Notes: generated by a model from the letters alone, not told the origin. Positions 1-6,427 are shown, counted from the stretch's first letter. The stretch is DNA of 13,887 nt from an uncultured Chitinophagaceae bacterium (GCA_946479005.1 CAMLEM010000010.1:1-13887); one strand, 5' to 3'. A program made the numbers and translations.

Positions 1-33
1 TATTACCTGAGCTATGGTTTCAACCTGAATTGA
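1..33 (+). CDS. C-terminal end of an upstream protein (partial)
   Basis: Frame 1 reads YYLSYGFNLN and then TGA at 31-33, so this is probably the last ten codons of a plus-strand gene that begins outside the window. Alternating aromatic and polar residues would fit the last strand of an outer-membrane beta-barrel, but ten residues cannot prove that. The terminator that follows at 52-82 supports a plus-strand gene ending here. The protein cannot be identified. Confidence 0.45.
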   Translation, partial: YYLSYGFNLN

Positions 34-51
34 TACCGGGTTAAGTAAATG

Positions 52-82
52 AAAAAGCCTCGCAGATCGCGGGGCTTTTTTT
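52..82. terminator. Bidirectional Rho-independent terminator
   Basis: An 8-bp stem (AGCCTCGC 56-63 with GCGGGGCT 69-76, one T-G wobble) closes a 5-nt loop. A run of seven T follows on the plus strand and a run of five A precedes it, giving a U-tract on the minus strand too. It can end both the plus-strand gene of 1-33 and the minus-strand operon whose last stop codon is at 93-95. Confidence 0.8.
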
Positions 83-92
83 ATGTAGGGGG

Positions 93-1016
93 TTAGTAAA
101 GTGTCGTTCGGCTCTCACCGATGTTCACACCTTTGTGATAAAGCCGCATCGTATAGGTCCCTTTCTGAAAGGTCTCAGGACTTACCGAGAAGATAAGTTC
201 ACGGAGTTGACCTTTTTCGTAATCGAAGCGGATCTTTCTTGAATAACTGATCGGCGTACCGGTAGCGGAGGTAGTTGTGGTGGATTCCCAGACATCATCA
301 TTCTTTACCACCTTGCCATCGGGTTGTATGATCGCTATAAATACTTCCGCATTGTTCTGATCACTGATATGATTCTGGATATTGAAGGAAACAACGAACT
401 TGACAACCTTTTTCAGCTGTGCGGTCTCAATTTCCCTGTCGTTTTTTACGGTGATACCCGCCAGCTTGATAAAGGAAGCCACGAAAATGGAGGCTTCATT
501 TACCCGGGTGGCCAGCTTTTTATTCTCATCTCCCAGCCGGAGAATGTCCTGGGTCAGGCTGTCCACCCGCTGATTCAATTGCGACATTGTGTTTGTCAGC
601 TGCCGTTTTTCCTCGACCATCGAATTTTTTTGCCCTTCGAGGTCGCTGATCAGTTCCTGGAGCTGCCGGATCTTTGACTGGGCAGAAGCCAGGTCTTTTT
701 TTGACGATTGGCTGTTCTGGAGAATGGCATTGATCTCATTGCGGAGGGTGCTTATTTCACCGAGCCTGGCTTCCAGTTGTCCTCTCATTGAATCCGCATT
801 TGTTTGCGTCACGGAAAGCCGCTGGTCCATATCATCTATGAGGGAGGTGTACACACGCTGAAGTGAATCCTGGTTGTTGGTTTCAACAGCAGCGACCTTC
901 TCTGTGGAACCCTGTTCGCGTGCATAAAGCGTTTTATCATAGAGGTGATAGGCCCAGGTTCCGACCAGCCCGATCGACAACATTCCCAACAGGGCCATTT
1001 TTTTGTCTCTCAGCAT
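93..1016 (-). CDS. Membrane-anchored coiled-coil protein, paralogue of the 2335-3309 product
   Basis: 307 residues. I recognise no named family. A short N-terminus is followed by one membrane segment (about residues 7-25) ending in GTWAYHLYDK, then a long heptad-type coiled coil (about 58-175, rich in Q, L, E, S, K), then a C-terminal domain of about 115 residues that looks beta-rich and contains KFVVSFNIQNHI, PDGKVV and a final YHKGVNIGESR motif. No cleavable signal peptide is apparent, so the likely topology is inner-membrane anchor with the rest in the periplasm. The anchor and C-terminal domain match the protein at 2335-3309 residue by residue in many places; the coiled coil matches only in type. 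The ATG directly follows the TAG of the Ppx-like gene with no spacer, which implies translational coupling. ATG at codon 7 is a possible alternative start. A structural or partner-scaffolding role for the Ppx-like protein is inference from position only. Confidence 0.85.
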   Translation of the reverse strand: MLRDKKMALLGMLSIGLVGTWAYHLYDKTLYAREQGSTEKVAAVETNNQDSLQRVYTSLIDDMDQRLSVTQTNADSMRGQLEARLGEISTLRNEINAILQNSQSSKKDLASAQSKIRQLQELISDLEGQKNSMVEEKRQLTNTMSQLNQRVDSLTQDILRLGDENKKLATRVNEASIFVASFIKLAGITVKNDREIETAQLKKVVKFVVSFNIQNHISDQNNAEVFIAIIQPDGKVVKNDDVWESTTTTSATGTPISYSRKIRFDYEKGQLRELIFSVSPETFQKGTYTMRLYHKGVNIGESRTTLY

Positions 1017-2165
1017 CTATTTGTTTGTGACTGTTTCATCCACATAAGCCGACACCCAGCCAACGTGCCCATTCTTGACCAGGAAGTATTGTTTGGATTC
1101 ATAAACGGATTCGAACTGCCGGAGGATACGCAGCAGCAGCCCTGTACCCGCGATGAAGGAGCGCTGATCAAATACCTGCTGTGCCCGCCTGATCTCGGCT
1201 ATGACCGCATCCTTCTGCTCTGAAGCAGGCATATCACGGGTAAGCAGGTTGGGAGTGAATGCGCCCCAGTTATTGGAAATTTTTTCGAAGAATTGCTCGA
1301 GGTCCTTGTAAGTAACGGGCACCACGGGTTGTTCGTACATATCCGGGCGAAGAACGGTCGCTACTGCCCAGGCGATGCCGCCGCTCACGGCAATATTATC
1401 GCTCATCGGGTAGGCCCCACTGGCATTTATCGCATAAGCGAGCTCTGAATTTTCGATGGAGAGCAGTACCCGCGAAAGCTGCTTCTGGAAATTTGTCAGT
1501 GACTTGTCGGATTCCGAGCGTTTTTCCGCTTCGTTGGCGGTGCTCTTGGTACCCCAGTTCAGCTGGAAGAGCCGGAAATCCTTTGTGTTCCCGTAGGGGA
1601 AAAACCCGCCTTTGGCATTTCCGCTCCCGATATCGATGAGAAAGGTCGTATAGCGTCGGGGATCAGGTACGATCCCAAGGTGCGACAACCTTCCTTCCTC
1701 TGCTACATCCACCACGTGGACCTGCCTGTCAGGCTCATCAATGCGATTACGGAATGAATCGATCAGGTCGTAAATGAATCTCGCCTGGTTATTCTTATCC
1801 GCCTGCATCTTTACACCACTGCTTACCACGGTGAAGATCCTGCGGGAAGGGATTTTCAGGTCGCGGTTGGCAGTTTCATAAAAACTCACCAGGCCATTGA
1901 GCGTATTGGAAAAAGTTTCAGGTGTGAAGCTGATAAAATCCGTGTTCACGGAGCTGTCCTTTAAGATATTGAAAGCACCGCTGGTCTTTGCATTTTTTCC
2001 TATTTCCAGGACACTTATCTTGACACCCTTGGAACCTACTTCAATGCCGGTGTAGATATTGGAGTTGGCAAATTTTGTCTTGAGTGTGTTCTGGGAAAAA
2101 CCGGAAAAATTAATGGACACAAGCAGCCCGGCACAAAGCAAGGATCTCAGGTAAAGGAATTTCAT
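1017..2165 (-). CDS. Secreted Ppx/GppA-like ASKHA-fold protein
   Basis: 382 residues. The first ~24 residues form a Sec-type signal peptide (MKFLYLR, hydrophobic core, probable cleavage after FSQ), so the mature protein is predicted to be periplasmic or further out. The rest resembles exopolyphosphatase/guanosine pentaphosphatase (Ppx/GppA): a phosphate-1-like loop YTGIEVGSKGVKI (38-50), VVSSGVKMQADKN (113-125) where the family has its TSAxR...N segment, AEEGRLSHLGIV (155-166) where the family carries the EEA catalytic glutamate, a phosphate-2-like loop LIDIGSGNAKGG (176-187), and VSGGIAW (260-266) as a candidate adenosine-side motif. It is shorter than full-length Ppx (about 500) and lacks the C-terminal HD domain, like the ~300-residue short forms. 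Activity (polyphosphate, pppGpp or another phosphoanhydride) is not shown. ATP is scarce outside the cytoplasm, so an ATP-driven role is less likely. It is first gene of a two-gene operon with 93-1016. A pseudo-enzyme or binding protein is possible. Confidence 0.75.
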   Translation of the reverse strand: MKFLYLRSLLCAGLLVSINFSGFSQNTLKTKFANSNIYTGIEVGSKGVKISVLEIGKNAKTSGAFNILKDSSVNTDFISFTPETFSNTLNGLVSFYETANRDLKIPSRRIFTVVSSGVKMQADKNNQARFIYDLIDSFRNRIDEPDRQVHVVDVAEEGRLSHLGIVPDPRRYTTFLIDIGSGNAKGGFFPYGNTKDFRLFQLNWGTKSTANEAEKRSESDKSLTNFQKQLSRVLLSIENSELAYAINASGAYPMSDNIAVSGGIAWAVATVLRPDMYEQPVVPVTYKDLEQFFEKISNNWGAFTPNLLTRDMPASEQKDAVIAEIRRAQQVFDQRSFIAGTGLLLRILRQFESVYESKQYFLVKNGHVGWVSAYVDETVTNK

Positions 2166-2180
2166 GAGGCTTAGTTTGAA

Positions 2181-2214
2181 TAAAATTAAAGTGAAATTGC
2201 ATCCCTGCTATCAA
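2181..2214 (-). promoter_or_regulatory. Candidate Bacteroidota-type promoter of the Ppx-like operon
   Basis: On the minus strand TAATTTTA (2188-2181) matches the TAnnTTTG -7 consensus at all but the last base. TTGA (2214-2211) stands 22 nt upstream as a possible -33 element, slightly farther than the usual 19-21. The leader to the ATG at 2165 would be short. This is weak evidence, from consensus matching only. Confidence 0.3.
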
Positions 2215-2243
2215 TGAGGAGCGCGCAGTGAAGGTGATGTGAA

Positions 2244-2268
2244 GAAAATGTGCGTTGCGCACATTTTC
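2244..2268. repeat. Perfect 11-bp inverted repeat upstream of the Ppx-like operon
   Basis: GAAAATGTGCG (2244-2254) and CGCACATTTTC (2258-2268) are exact reverse complements around a 3-nt TTG centre. The element lies between the terminator at 2287-2316 and the candidate promoter at 2181-2214. It has no U-tract on either side, so it is not an obvious terminator. It could be an operator for a dimeric regulator, or a hairpin if transcripts read through. Confidence 0.6.
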
Positions 2269-2286
2269 GCTGAGTATTGAAAATAA

Positions 2287-2316
2287 AAAAGCCGCTCCGT
2301 AAACGAAGCGGCTTTT
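2287..2316 (-). terminator. Rho-independent terminator of the 2335-3309 gene
   Basis: AAAAGCCGCT (2287-2296) pairs perfectly with AGCGGCTTTT (2307-2316) around a 10-nt loop. On the minus strand the hairpin is followed by a T-rich run (complement of 2281-2290). It sits 19 bp past the stop codon of the upstream coiled-coil gene and separates it from the Ppx-like operon. The plus-strand T-run is only four long. Confidence 0.8.
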
Positions 2317-2334
2317 AGCAGGAGTTATCTGCTT

Positions 2335-3309
2335 TTAACCGAATAAACCACCTTTTTTCAGGCTTCTTACACCTTCACCGATCTTGAAGCCATTATGATA
2401 AATTTCAATTCGATAATCGCCGGTTGCAAAATCCTGGCTGCTTATCGGGAATTGGATATTTTTTCTTTGTCCCTGTGTGTACTCGATGGGAACTCTCGCT
2501 GTGAATGGCTTGTCGCCGTCCATCCGCGTGGTGAGCGTACCATTGGTTGATACTACTTTTCCATCAGGAGCAGTAACGATCAGGTACATATCTGCAGGCC
2601 CTGACTGGGCTATCCTGTTCTCCACATCAAAGGAAACGACCAGCTTGTCAACTCGTTTTGCTGTTGTGGTCTCTTTCTCCTTACCGCTTTTCTTTTCATT
2701 CACAGGGCGTACCTGGATATTGGAAGCGCTGAAAGTGGAAGCCACGTCAACGGTCCTGGCGAGCTCTTCCTTCTCAGCAGACATATAAGTAATATTTGTT
2801 TCCAGGTCTGACTTTTCCTGCCTTAATGCAGTATTGGCAACATTAAGCTCCTGGTTTTCGCCGGTCAGGCGGGTAACCTCCGCTTCCAGCCCGCTGATCT
2901 TGCTGTTCAGGTCGGCTATCAGGGTCCGGGCGCGCTTCAGCTGTGCGGCTGTGGCATTCTTATCGTTCAGGATCTTACGGATCTCTGCTTTTTGTGCATC
3001 GATCTCTTTCTGGAGGGTTGTTTTCTCTCCCTGGAGAGAATTATTGGCACCCGTGATGGAATCCAGGCGGGCCAGGGATGCATTGAAGTTCTCCTGGAGC
3101 TCGCTTTTTTCATCCGTCACTTTCGTGATCTGCGTTTGCTGATCATCAATTTTTTTTGCTGATTGGTTTTTGTCGTACAGCAGGTAACCCCAGGTTCCCA
3201 ATAAACCTGCGGCTAACAAACCGATCACCAGGTTCTTATTCCCTCTTGCCTTCGGCGCCGGACTGGTTGTCTGGGTATTGCTGGCGGTAGGATAGTTTGT
3301 GTTTGTCAT
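2335..3309 (-). CDS. Membrane-anchored coiled-coil protein, paralogue of the 93-1016 product
   Basis: 324 residues from the ATG at 3309; an in-frame start 21 codons upstream (3372) is less likely because those residues do not match the paralogue or a signal. Domains: a polar Thr/Ser/Asn-rich N-tail (1-26), one membrane segment (about 27-45) ending GTWGYLLYDK, a coiled coil (about 48-190) and a beta-rich C-terminal domain (about 217-324) containing KLVVSFDVENRI, APDGKVV, YTQGQRKNIQFPIS and YHNGFKIGEG. It shares the anchor motif, the ASxFxAS segment just after the coiled coil and the whole C-terminal domain with the 93-1016 product. It ends in a Lys/Gly-rich tail (LKKGGLFG) that the paralogue lacks. 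It has its own terminator, so it is probably monocistronic. Proteins of this shape are easily misnamed as SMC-like because of the coiled coil; there is no ATPase domain. Function unknown. Confidence 0.87.
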   Translation of the reverse strand: MTNTNYPTASNTQTTSPAPKARGNKNLVIGLLAAGLLGTWGYLLYDKNQSAKKIDDQQTQITKVTDEKSELQENFNASLARLDSITGANNSLQGEKTTLQKEIDAQKAEIRKILNDKNATAAQLKRARTLIADLNSKISGLEAEVTRLTGENQELNVANTALRQEKSDLETNITYMSAEKEELARTVDVASTFSASNIQVRPVNEKKSGKEKETTTAKRVDKLVVSFDVENRIAQSGPADMYLIVTAPDGKVVSTNGTLTTRMDGDKPFTARVPIEYTQGQRKNIQFPISSQDFATGDYRIEIYHNGFKIGEGVRSLKKGGLFG

Positions 3310-3525
3310 AAAATGAATTTGAGATTTGACGATTAAATTAGTACTCGAAATGGGAATTTGAAACTGACACAAAGTAAAACTGCCTTAAGCAGCCTGCGTG
3401 ATTTCATTCAGTTAAAAATTACTCCGCGGGGGGAATTCCGAAAACCGTGCCAGAAAGCATTTAAATTTCCTTAACAAATGCCCATTCTGCCCTATCACTG
3501 TATAAAGCCTGTATCTTAGCAACTT
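3310..3525. other. Divergent intergenic region between the coiled-coil gene and holA
   Basis: 216 bp, AT-rich at both ends, with no credible coding frame or RNA gene. It must hold the promoters for both flanking genes. On the holA side a -7-like box is visible at 3512-3519. On the minus side only a weak candidate exists: TTACTTTG (3377-3370), one mismatch to TAnnTTTG and no good -33 partner. I see no convincing operator repeat. Confidence 0.5.
3512..3519 (+). promoter_or_regulatory. -7 promoter box of holA
   Basis: TATCTTAG differs from TAnnTTTG at one base and lies only 6 nt before the holA ATG at 3526. A start site at the usual distance would leave at most a few leader bases, as at ribF and purM. 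A clear -33 element is not visible; TTCTG at 3485-3489 is a poor candidate. Confidence 0.45.
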
Positions 3526-4527
3526 ATGAGCGTGGAGAGCATTTTGTCAGACTGGAAAAAAGGAAAATTCCGGCCCGTTTACTGGCTGGAAGGCGAGGAG
3601 GAGTATTTCATCGACCAGGTGATCGGCTTTGCGGAACATCACATCCTAAAGGATAGTGAATCTTCGTTCAATCTCAGTATTTTTTACGGAAAGGATGCCA
3701 ATTGGGCCGATGTGATCAATGCCTGTCGCCGTTACCCGATGTTCGCCGAAAGGCAGGTGGTGATCCTCAAGGAGGCCCAGCAAATGAAGGATGTTGAAAA
3801 ACTCGAGCCTTATATTGACAACCCCCTGGCTTCAACCGTGCTGGTGGTCTCCTACAAGGACAAGAAACTGGATGCCCGGAAAAAGTTTACAAAGACGGTA
3901 AAGGAAAAAGGCGTTTTGGTCACCACCAAAAGCCTGTCGGACCGGCAGCTTCTGGAATGGGTGCCTGAGCTTTTGCATTCCAAGGGTCTGACCATTACGC
4001 AAAAGGCATTGGCGATCCTGGTCGATCACGTTGGGAATGATCTTTCGCGGATCGACAACGAGATCGGGAAGATGCAGATCAACCTTGGCAAAAGAACCCA
4101 GGTCACCGAGGAAGACATCGAACGAAACATAGGGGTAAGCAAGGAATACAACGTTTTTGAGCTGCAAAGGGCCCTGGCACACCGCGACCTGGCATCGGCG
4201 ATCCGGATCATCCAGTATTTCGAAGCCAATCCCCGGGCGGCACCCATCCAGATGGTACTACCCGCCTTATATGGCTTCTTCAGCAAGGTATTTATGTCAT
4301 TCAATGCCGGTCCCGACGAAAAAACCATCGCTGCCAGCCTGGGCGTACCCCCTTTTTTCGTAAAGGATTATATGAAGGCAGCTGCCACCTATTCCTATCC
4401 CGGCATCGAAAAGGCCTTGATGCTGCTCCACCAGTACAACCTTCGGTCGCTGGGCGTAAACGATGCCGGGACCACGGATGCCTCCCTTTTGAAAGAAATG
4501 GTGGTCAAGCTGGTGTCCCCTAATTGA
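3526..4527 (+). CDS. holA: DNA polymerase III subunit delta
   Basis: 333 residues, the normal size for HolA. The delta subunit is the wrench of the clamp-loader complex: it binds and opens the beta sliding clamp so that it can be placed on primed DNA. The N-terminal segment FRPVYWLEGEEEYFIDQVI (about 16-34) is the typical delta opening, where other members have xPVYxLxGxExxLI. It is followed by the central FAERQVVILKEAQ segment (about 74-86), the domain II-type LVVSYKDKKLDARKKF stretch (about 106-121) and the helical collar region with GNDLSRIDNEIGKM (about 170-183) and VFELQRALAHRD (about 211-222), both characteristic of delta. As in delta generally, no functional Walker A motif is present. 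The lipoprotein gene follows on the same strand but probably has its own promoter. Confidence 0.95.
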   Translation: MSVESILSDWKKGKFRPVYWLEGEEEYFIDQVIGFAEHHILKDSESSFNLSIFYGKDANWADVINACRRYPMFAERQVVILKEAQQMKDVEKLEPYIDNPLASTVLVVSYKDKKLDARKKFTKTVKEKGVLVTTKSLSDRQLLEWVPELLHSKGLTITQKALAILVDHVGNDLSRIDNEIGKMQINLGKRTQVTEEDIERNIGVSKEYNVFELQRALAHRDLASAIRIIQYFEANPRAAPIQMVLPALYGFFSKVFMSFNAGPDEKTIAASLGVPPFFVKDYMKAAATYSYPGIEKALMLLHQYNLRSLGVNDAGTTDASLLKEMVVKLVSPN

Positions 4528-4553
4528 GTCATCGGATAAAAAGCGTTTCTTTG
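4523..4553 (+). promoter_or_regulatory. Candidate promoter of the lipoprotein gene, overlapping the holA stop
   Basis: TTTCTTTG (4546-4553) matches TAnnTTTG except at the second base. ATTG (4523-4526) lies 19 nt upstream, the preferred spacing, and is a one-mismatch -33 TTTG. The -33 element overlaps the holA TGA at 4525-4527. The predicted leader is about 50 nt and ends in an A/C-rich stretch before the ATG at 4611. Confidence 0.4.
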
Positions 4554-4610
4554 CAGGCCTTCTGCAACGGAAAGCAGCAGGGATTCATCTATACACAACA
4601 ACAAACAAAA

Positions 4611-5357
4611 ATGAAAAAAATAACTTCTGTTCTGATGGCAGGCCTGGTCTTCTTCCTGGCGGGATGCCTGGAAACCACCCAGGAAGTAACCATCAATACC
4701 GATGGGGCCGGTCAGTATTCCACCACCAACGATATGAGCGCCATCCTGGCGATGGCAAAATCGATGGGTGGAGATGATACAGAGAAAATGAACGAGATGA
4801 AGGTGGATACCGTCATCAACCTGGATATCCTGGTGGATAGTATCCCTTCCCTTACCGCGGATGAAAAAACCTTAATGAAAAATGGGCAGATCAAGATGAA
4901 GATCGACTTTGCAGAAGAGAAAGGTGTTTATTCCATCCATTTCCCCTTTAGTTCCCTTTCGGAGATCAATAAGCTGAACAAGCTATCCAACAAGCTGCTG
5001 GGTGAAACGATGAAAAAGCAAATGTCGGGCGATTCACCGGTGGGTGATATGCCTGCGGCGAGCAGTATGGACGACTATTTCGAAGTTTCTTACAAGAACG
5101 GGCAGATCAAAAAGAAGCTCGATAAAGACAAATATGCAGGGGTGGGAAGTGACGAGTACCTGAACGGGATGAAGGAAGCCTCCCAGATGGGGATGCCAAT
5201 GTCAAATACACTGGTTTATAATCTTCCTCGTCCGGCCAAAAAAGTGGAAGGAAAGAATGTTACCCTTTCTGACGACAGGATGAAGGTTACTGTAAAATCC
5301 AGCCTGGATGAATTCTTTGACCAGGCGGAAAACCTGGAGTTTGAAATTGAATATTGA
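4611..5357 (+). CDS. Lipoprotein of unknown function
   Basis: 248 residues from ATG 4611. An in-frame start at 4524 would overlap holA but would bury the signal peptide 29 residues in, so 4611 is preferred. MKK, a hydrophobic core and the lipobox LAGC give a lipidated Cys19; mature protein begins CLETTQEVTINTDGAGQY. The opening 'Cys, then a beta strand with a DGxGxY turn' and the C-terminal YNLPRPAKKVEGKNVTLSDD region are reminiscent of LppM/DUF3153-type lipoproteins, but I cannot confirm membership. The middle is rich in Met, Lys and Asp (for example MGMPMSN), and no catalytic motif is visible. No obvious surface-export motif follows the Cys, so inner or outer membrane facing the periplasm are both possible. 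The A-rich leader has no Shine-Dalgarno sequence. A strong terminator follows 23 bp after the stop. Confidence 0.88.
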   Translation: MKKITSVLMAGLVFFLAGCLETTQEVTINTDGAGQYSTTNDMSAILAMAKSMGGDDTEKMNEMKVDTVINLDILVDSIPSLTADEKTLMKNGQIKMKIDFAEEKGVYSIHFPFSSLSEINKLNKLSNKLLGETMKKQMSGDSPVGDMPAASSMDDYFEVSYKNGQIKKKLDKDKYAGVGSDEYLNGMKEASQMGMPMSNTLVYNLPRPAKKVEGKNVTLSDDRMKVTVKSSLDEFFDQAENLEFEIEY

Positions 5358-5380
5358 GAGCTTTGAAAATTATTGATTGG

Positions 5381-5407
5381 GTCCCCCGGAAGGGGGACTT
5401 TTTTTTT
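5381..5407 (+). terminator. Rho-independent terminator of the lipoprotein gene
   Basis: GTCCCCC (5381-5387) pairs perfectly with GGGGGAC (5392-5398) around a GGAA loop, followed by nine T. The T-run includes the first two bases of the ribF stop codon (5406-5408, minus strand). For minus-strand transcripts the same hairpin has no U-tract, so it looks one-directional. Confidence 0.88.
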
Positions 5408-6371
5408 AAAGCGATGCCAGGCTATTGATCTTATCCTGGTCAATCTGTTTCACCAGTTCTTCCAGTCCATCGAACTTCACTTCTTCGCGAAGATATTTTT
5501 TTACAAAAACTCTCAGCGTACGGCCATAAATGTCCTGGTTAAAATCGAAGAGATTCACTTCGATCACTCTTTTCCTGCCATCCACGGTAGGGCGAAAACC
5601 GATGCTCATCATTCCCTTTAAACGCGAAGGAACCGGTGAAAATATGGGAGATGGATCCGGGATGGTTTTTGCCTCCAATTCTGCATATACAGCGTAGATC
5701 CCGTTCCCGGGTGTGATCTTTTCTTCATTCTCCACCCGCAGGTTGGCGGTGGGGTAACCCAGCCGGCGGCCCAGCTTGTCCCCGTCCACTACAGTGCCGC
5801 TGAAGAAGAATTCATAACCCAGGAGGCGATTTGCCTTTTCAATCCGGCCCTGGAGGATGGCCTCGCGGATGTTGGTGGAGCTAATGGATATGTTTTCCAA
5901 AAGATGCCGGGGTATCTCTTTTAACTCAAACCCGAACTCACCCGCTTTTTCTTCGAGCAGCCGGTAATCTCCCGCGCGGTCGCGGCCAAAACGATGGTCA
6001 TAGCCAATGATGATAGTGTGGGGGTGAAATCTCTTCACCAGGAACTCGCGTACATAGTCCTCTGCGGGCTGGTTGGCAAATGCTTCGGTAAAAGGAACCA
6101 CCACCACGTGATCGATGCCCAACTCGCGGAGCAAAGAGATTTTTTCATCCAGGGTATTGATCAGCCTGACACCAAGTATCGTGGATGAAACCACTTTCCG
6201 CGGATGCGGATGAAAAGTAATGATCACGCTTTCCCCCTTCACCCGCAGGGCCTCTGACCTGAGCTTGTCTATGATCTGCCGGTGACCGGCGTGTACGCCG
6301 TCGAAAGTACCGATGGTGACGACAGCATTTTTAAAGGGAGGGAGTTTCTCAATATCGCGGTGCACCTGCAT
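5406..6371 (-). CDS. ribF: Bifunctional riboflavin kinase / FAD synthetase
   Basis: 321 residues from ATG 6371. The longer frame to 6398 is unlikely because family members begin at the MxVxRDIxxLP equivalent seen here (MQVHRDIEKLPPFKNA). The enzyme phosphorylates riboflavin to FMN and adenylylates FMN to FAD in the cytoplasm. The N-terminal nucleotidyltransferase domain shows VTIGTFDGVHAGHR (18-31, the HxGH-type nucleotide motif), GYDHRFGRDRAGD and ISSTNIR. The C-terminal flavokinase domain shows GRRLGYPTANL (the PTAN motif for Mg-ATP), NGIYAVY, MMSIGFRPTV and VIEVNLFDF with the expected catalytic-site Glu. All key motifs are present, so it should be active. It diverges from purM and converges with the lipoprotein gene, with its stop codon inside that gene's terminator T-run. 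Confidence 0.96.
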   Translation of the reverse strand: MQVHRDIEKLPPFKNAVVTIGTFDGVHAGHRQIIDKLRSEALRVKGESVIITFHPHPRKVVSSTILGVRLINTLDEKISLLRELGIDHVVVVPFTEAFANQPAEDYVREFLVKRFHPHTIIIGYDHRFGRDRAGDYRLLEEKAGEFGFELKEIPRHLLENISISSTNIREAILQGRIEKANRLLGYEFFFSGTVVDGDKLGRRLGYPTANLRVENEEKITPGNGIYAVYAELEAKTIPDPSPIFSPVPSRLKGMMSIGFRPTVDGRKRVIEVNLFDFNQDIYGRTLRVFVKKYLREEVKFDGLEELVKQIDQDKINSLASL

Positions 6372-6375
6372 CCGG

Positions 6376-6383
6376 CAAAGATA
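6376..6383 (-). promoter_or_regulatory. -7 promoter box of ribF, 4 nt before the start
   Basis: TATCTTTG on the minus strand is a perfect TAnnTTTG match, separated from the ATG at 6371 by only CCGG. The normal distance from this box to the start site would put transcription initiation at or next to the ATG. No strong -33 TTTG is visible; a TTTC lies about 17 nt upstream. The tight box-to-ATG distance also supports the 6371 start. Confidence 0.65.
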
Positions 6384-6415
6384 AAGGCCCGCGTTCAAGA
6401 GAAAGAGGCAGCTGC

Positions 6416-6423
6416 TATCTTTG
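6416..6423 (+). promoter_or_regulatory. -7 promoter box of purM, 4 nt before the start
   Basis: TATCTTTG is a perfect TAnnTTTG match, followed by TCCT and the ATG at 6428: the same box and the same 4-nt gap as on the ribF side. A GTTC 19 nt upstream is a poor -33 match. A leaderless or nearly leaderless mRNA is predicted. Confidence 0.65.
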
Positions 6424-6427
6424 TCCT

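Noticed and set aside
1017..2165. FtsA/MreB-type cytoskeletal actin homologue
   Set aside because: The order of motifs and the EEGRLxxLGI segment fit Ppx/GppA better, and a signal peptide is not expected for FtsA or MreB.
2287..2316. Riboswitch or structured leader before the Ppx-like operon
   Set aside because: The hairpin is a simple stem with a minus-strand U-tract right after the preceding gene, which a terminator explains fully.
2335..3309. SMC-type chromosome segregation protein
   Set aside because: The only similarity is the coiled coil. There is no Walker A, signature or Walker B motif, and a membrane segment is present.
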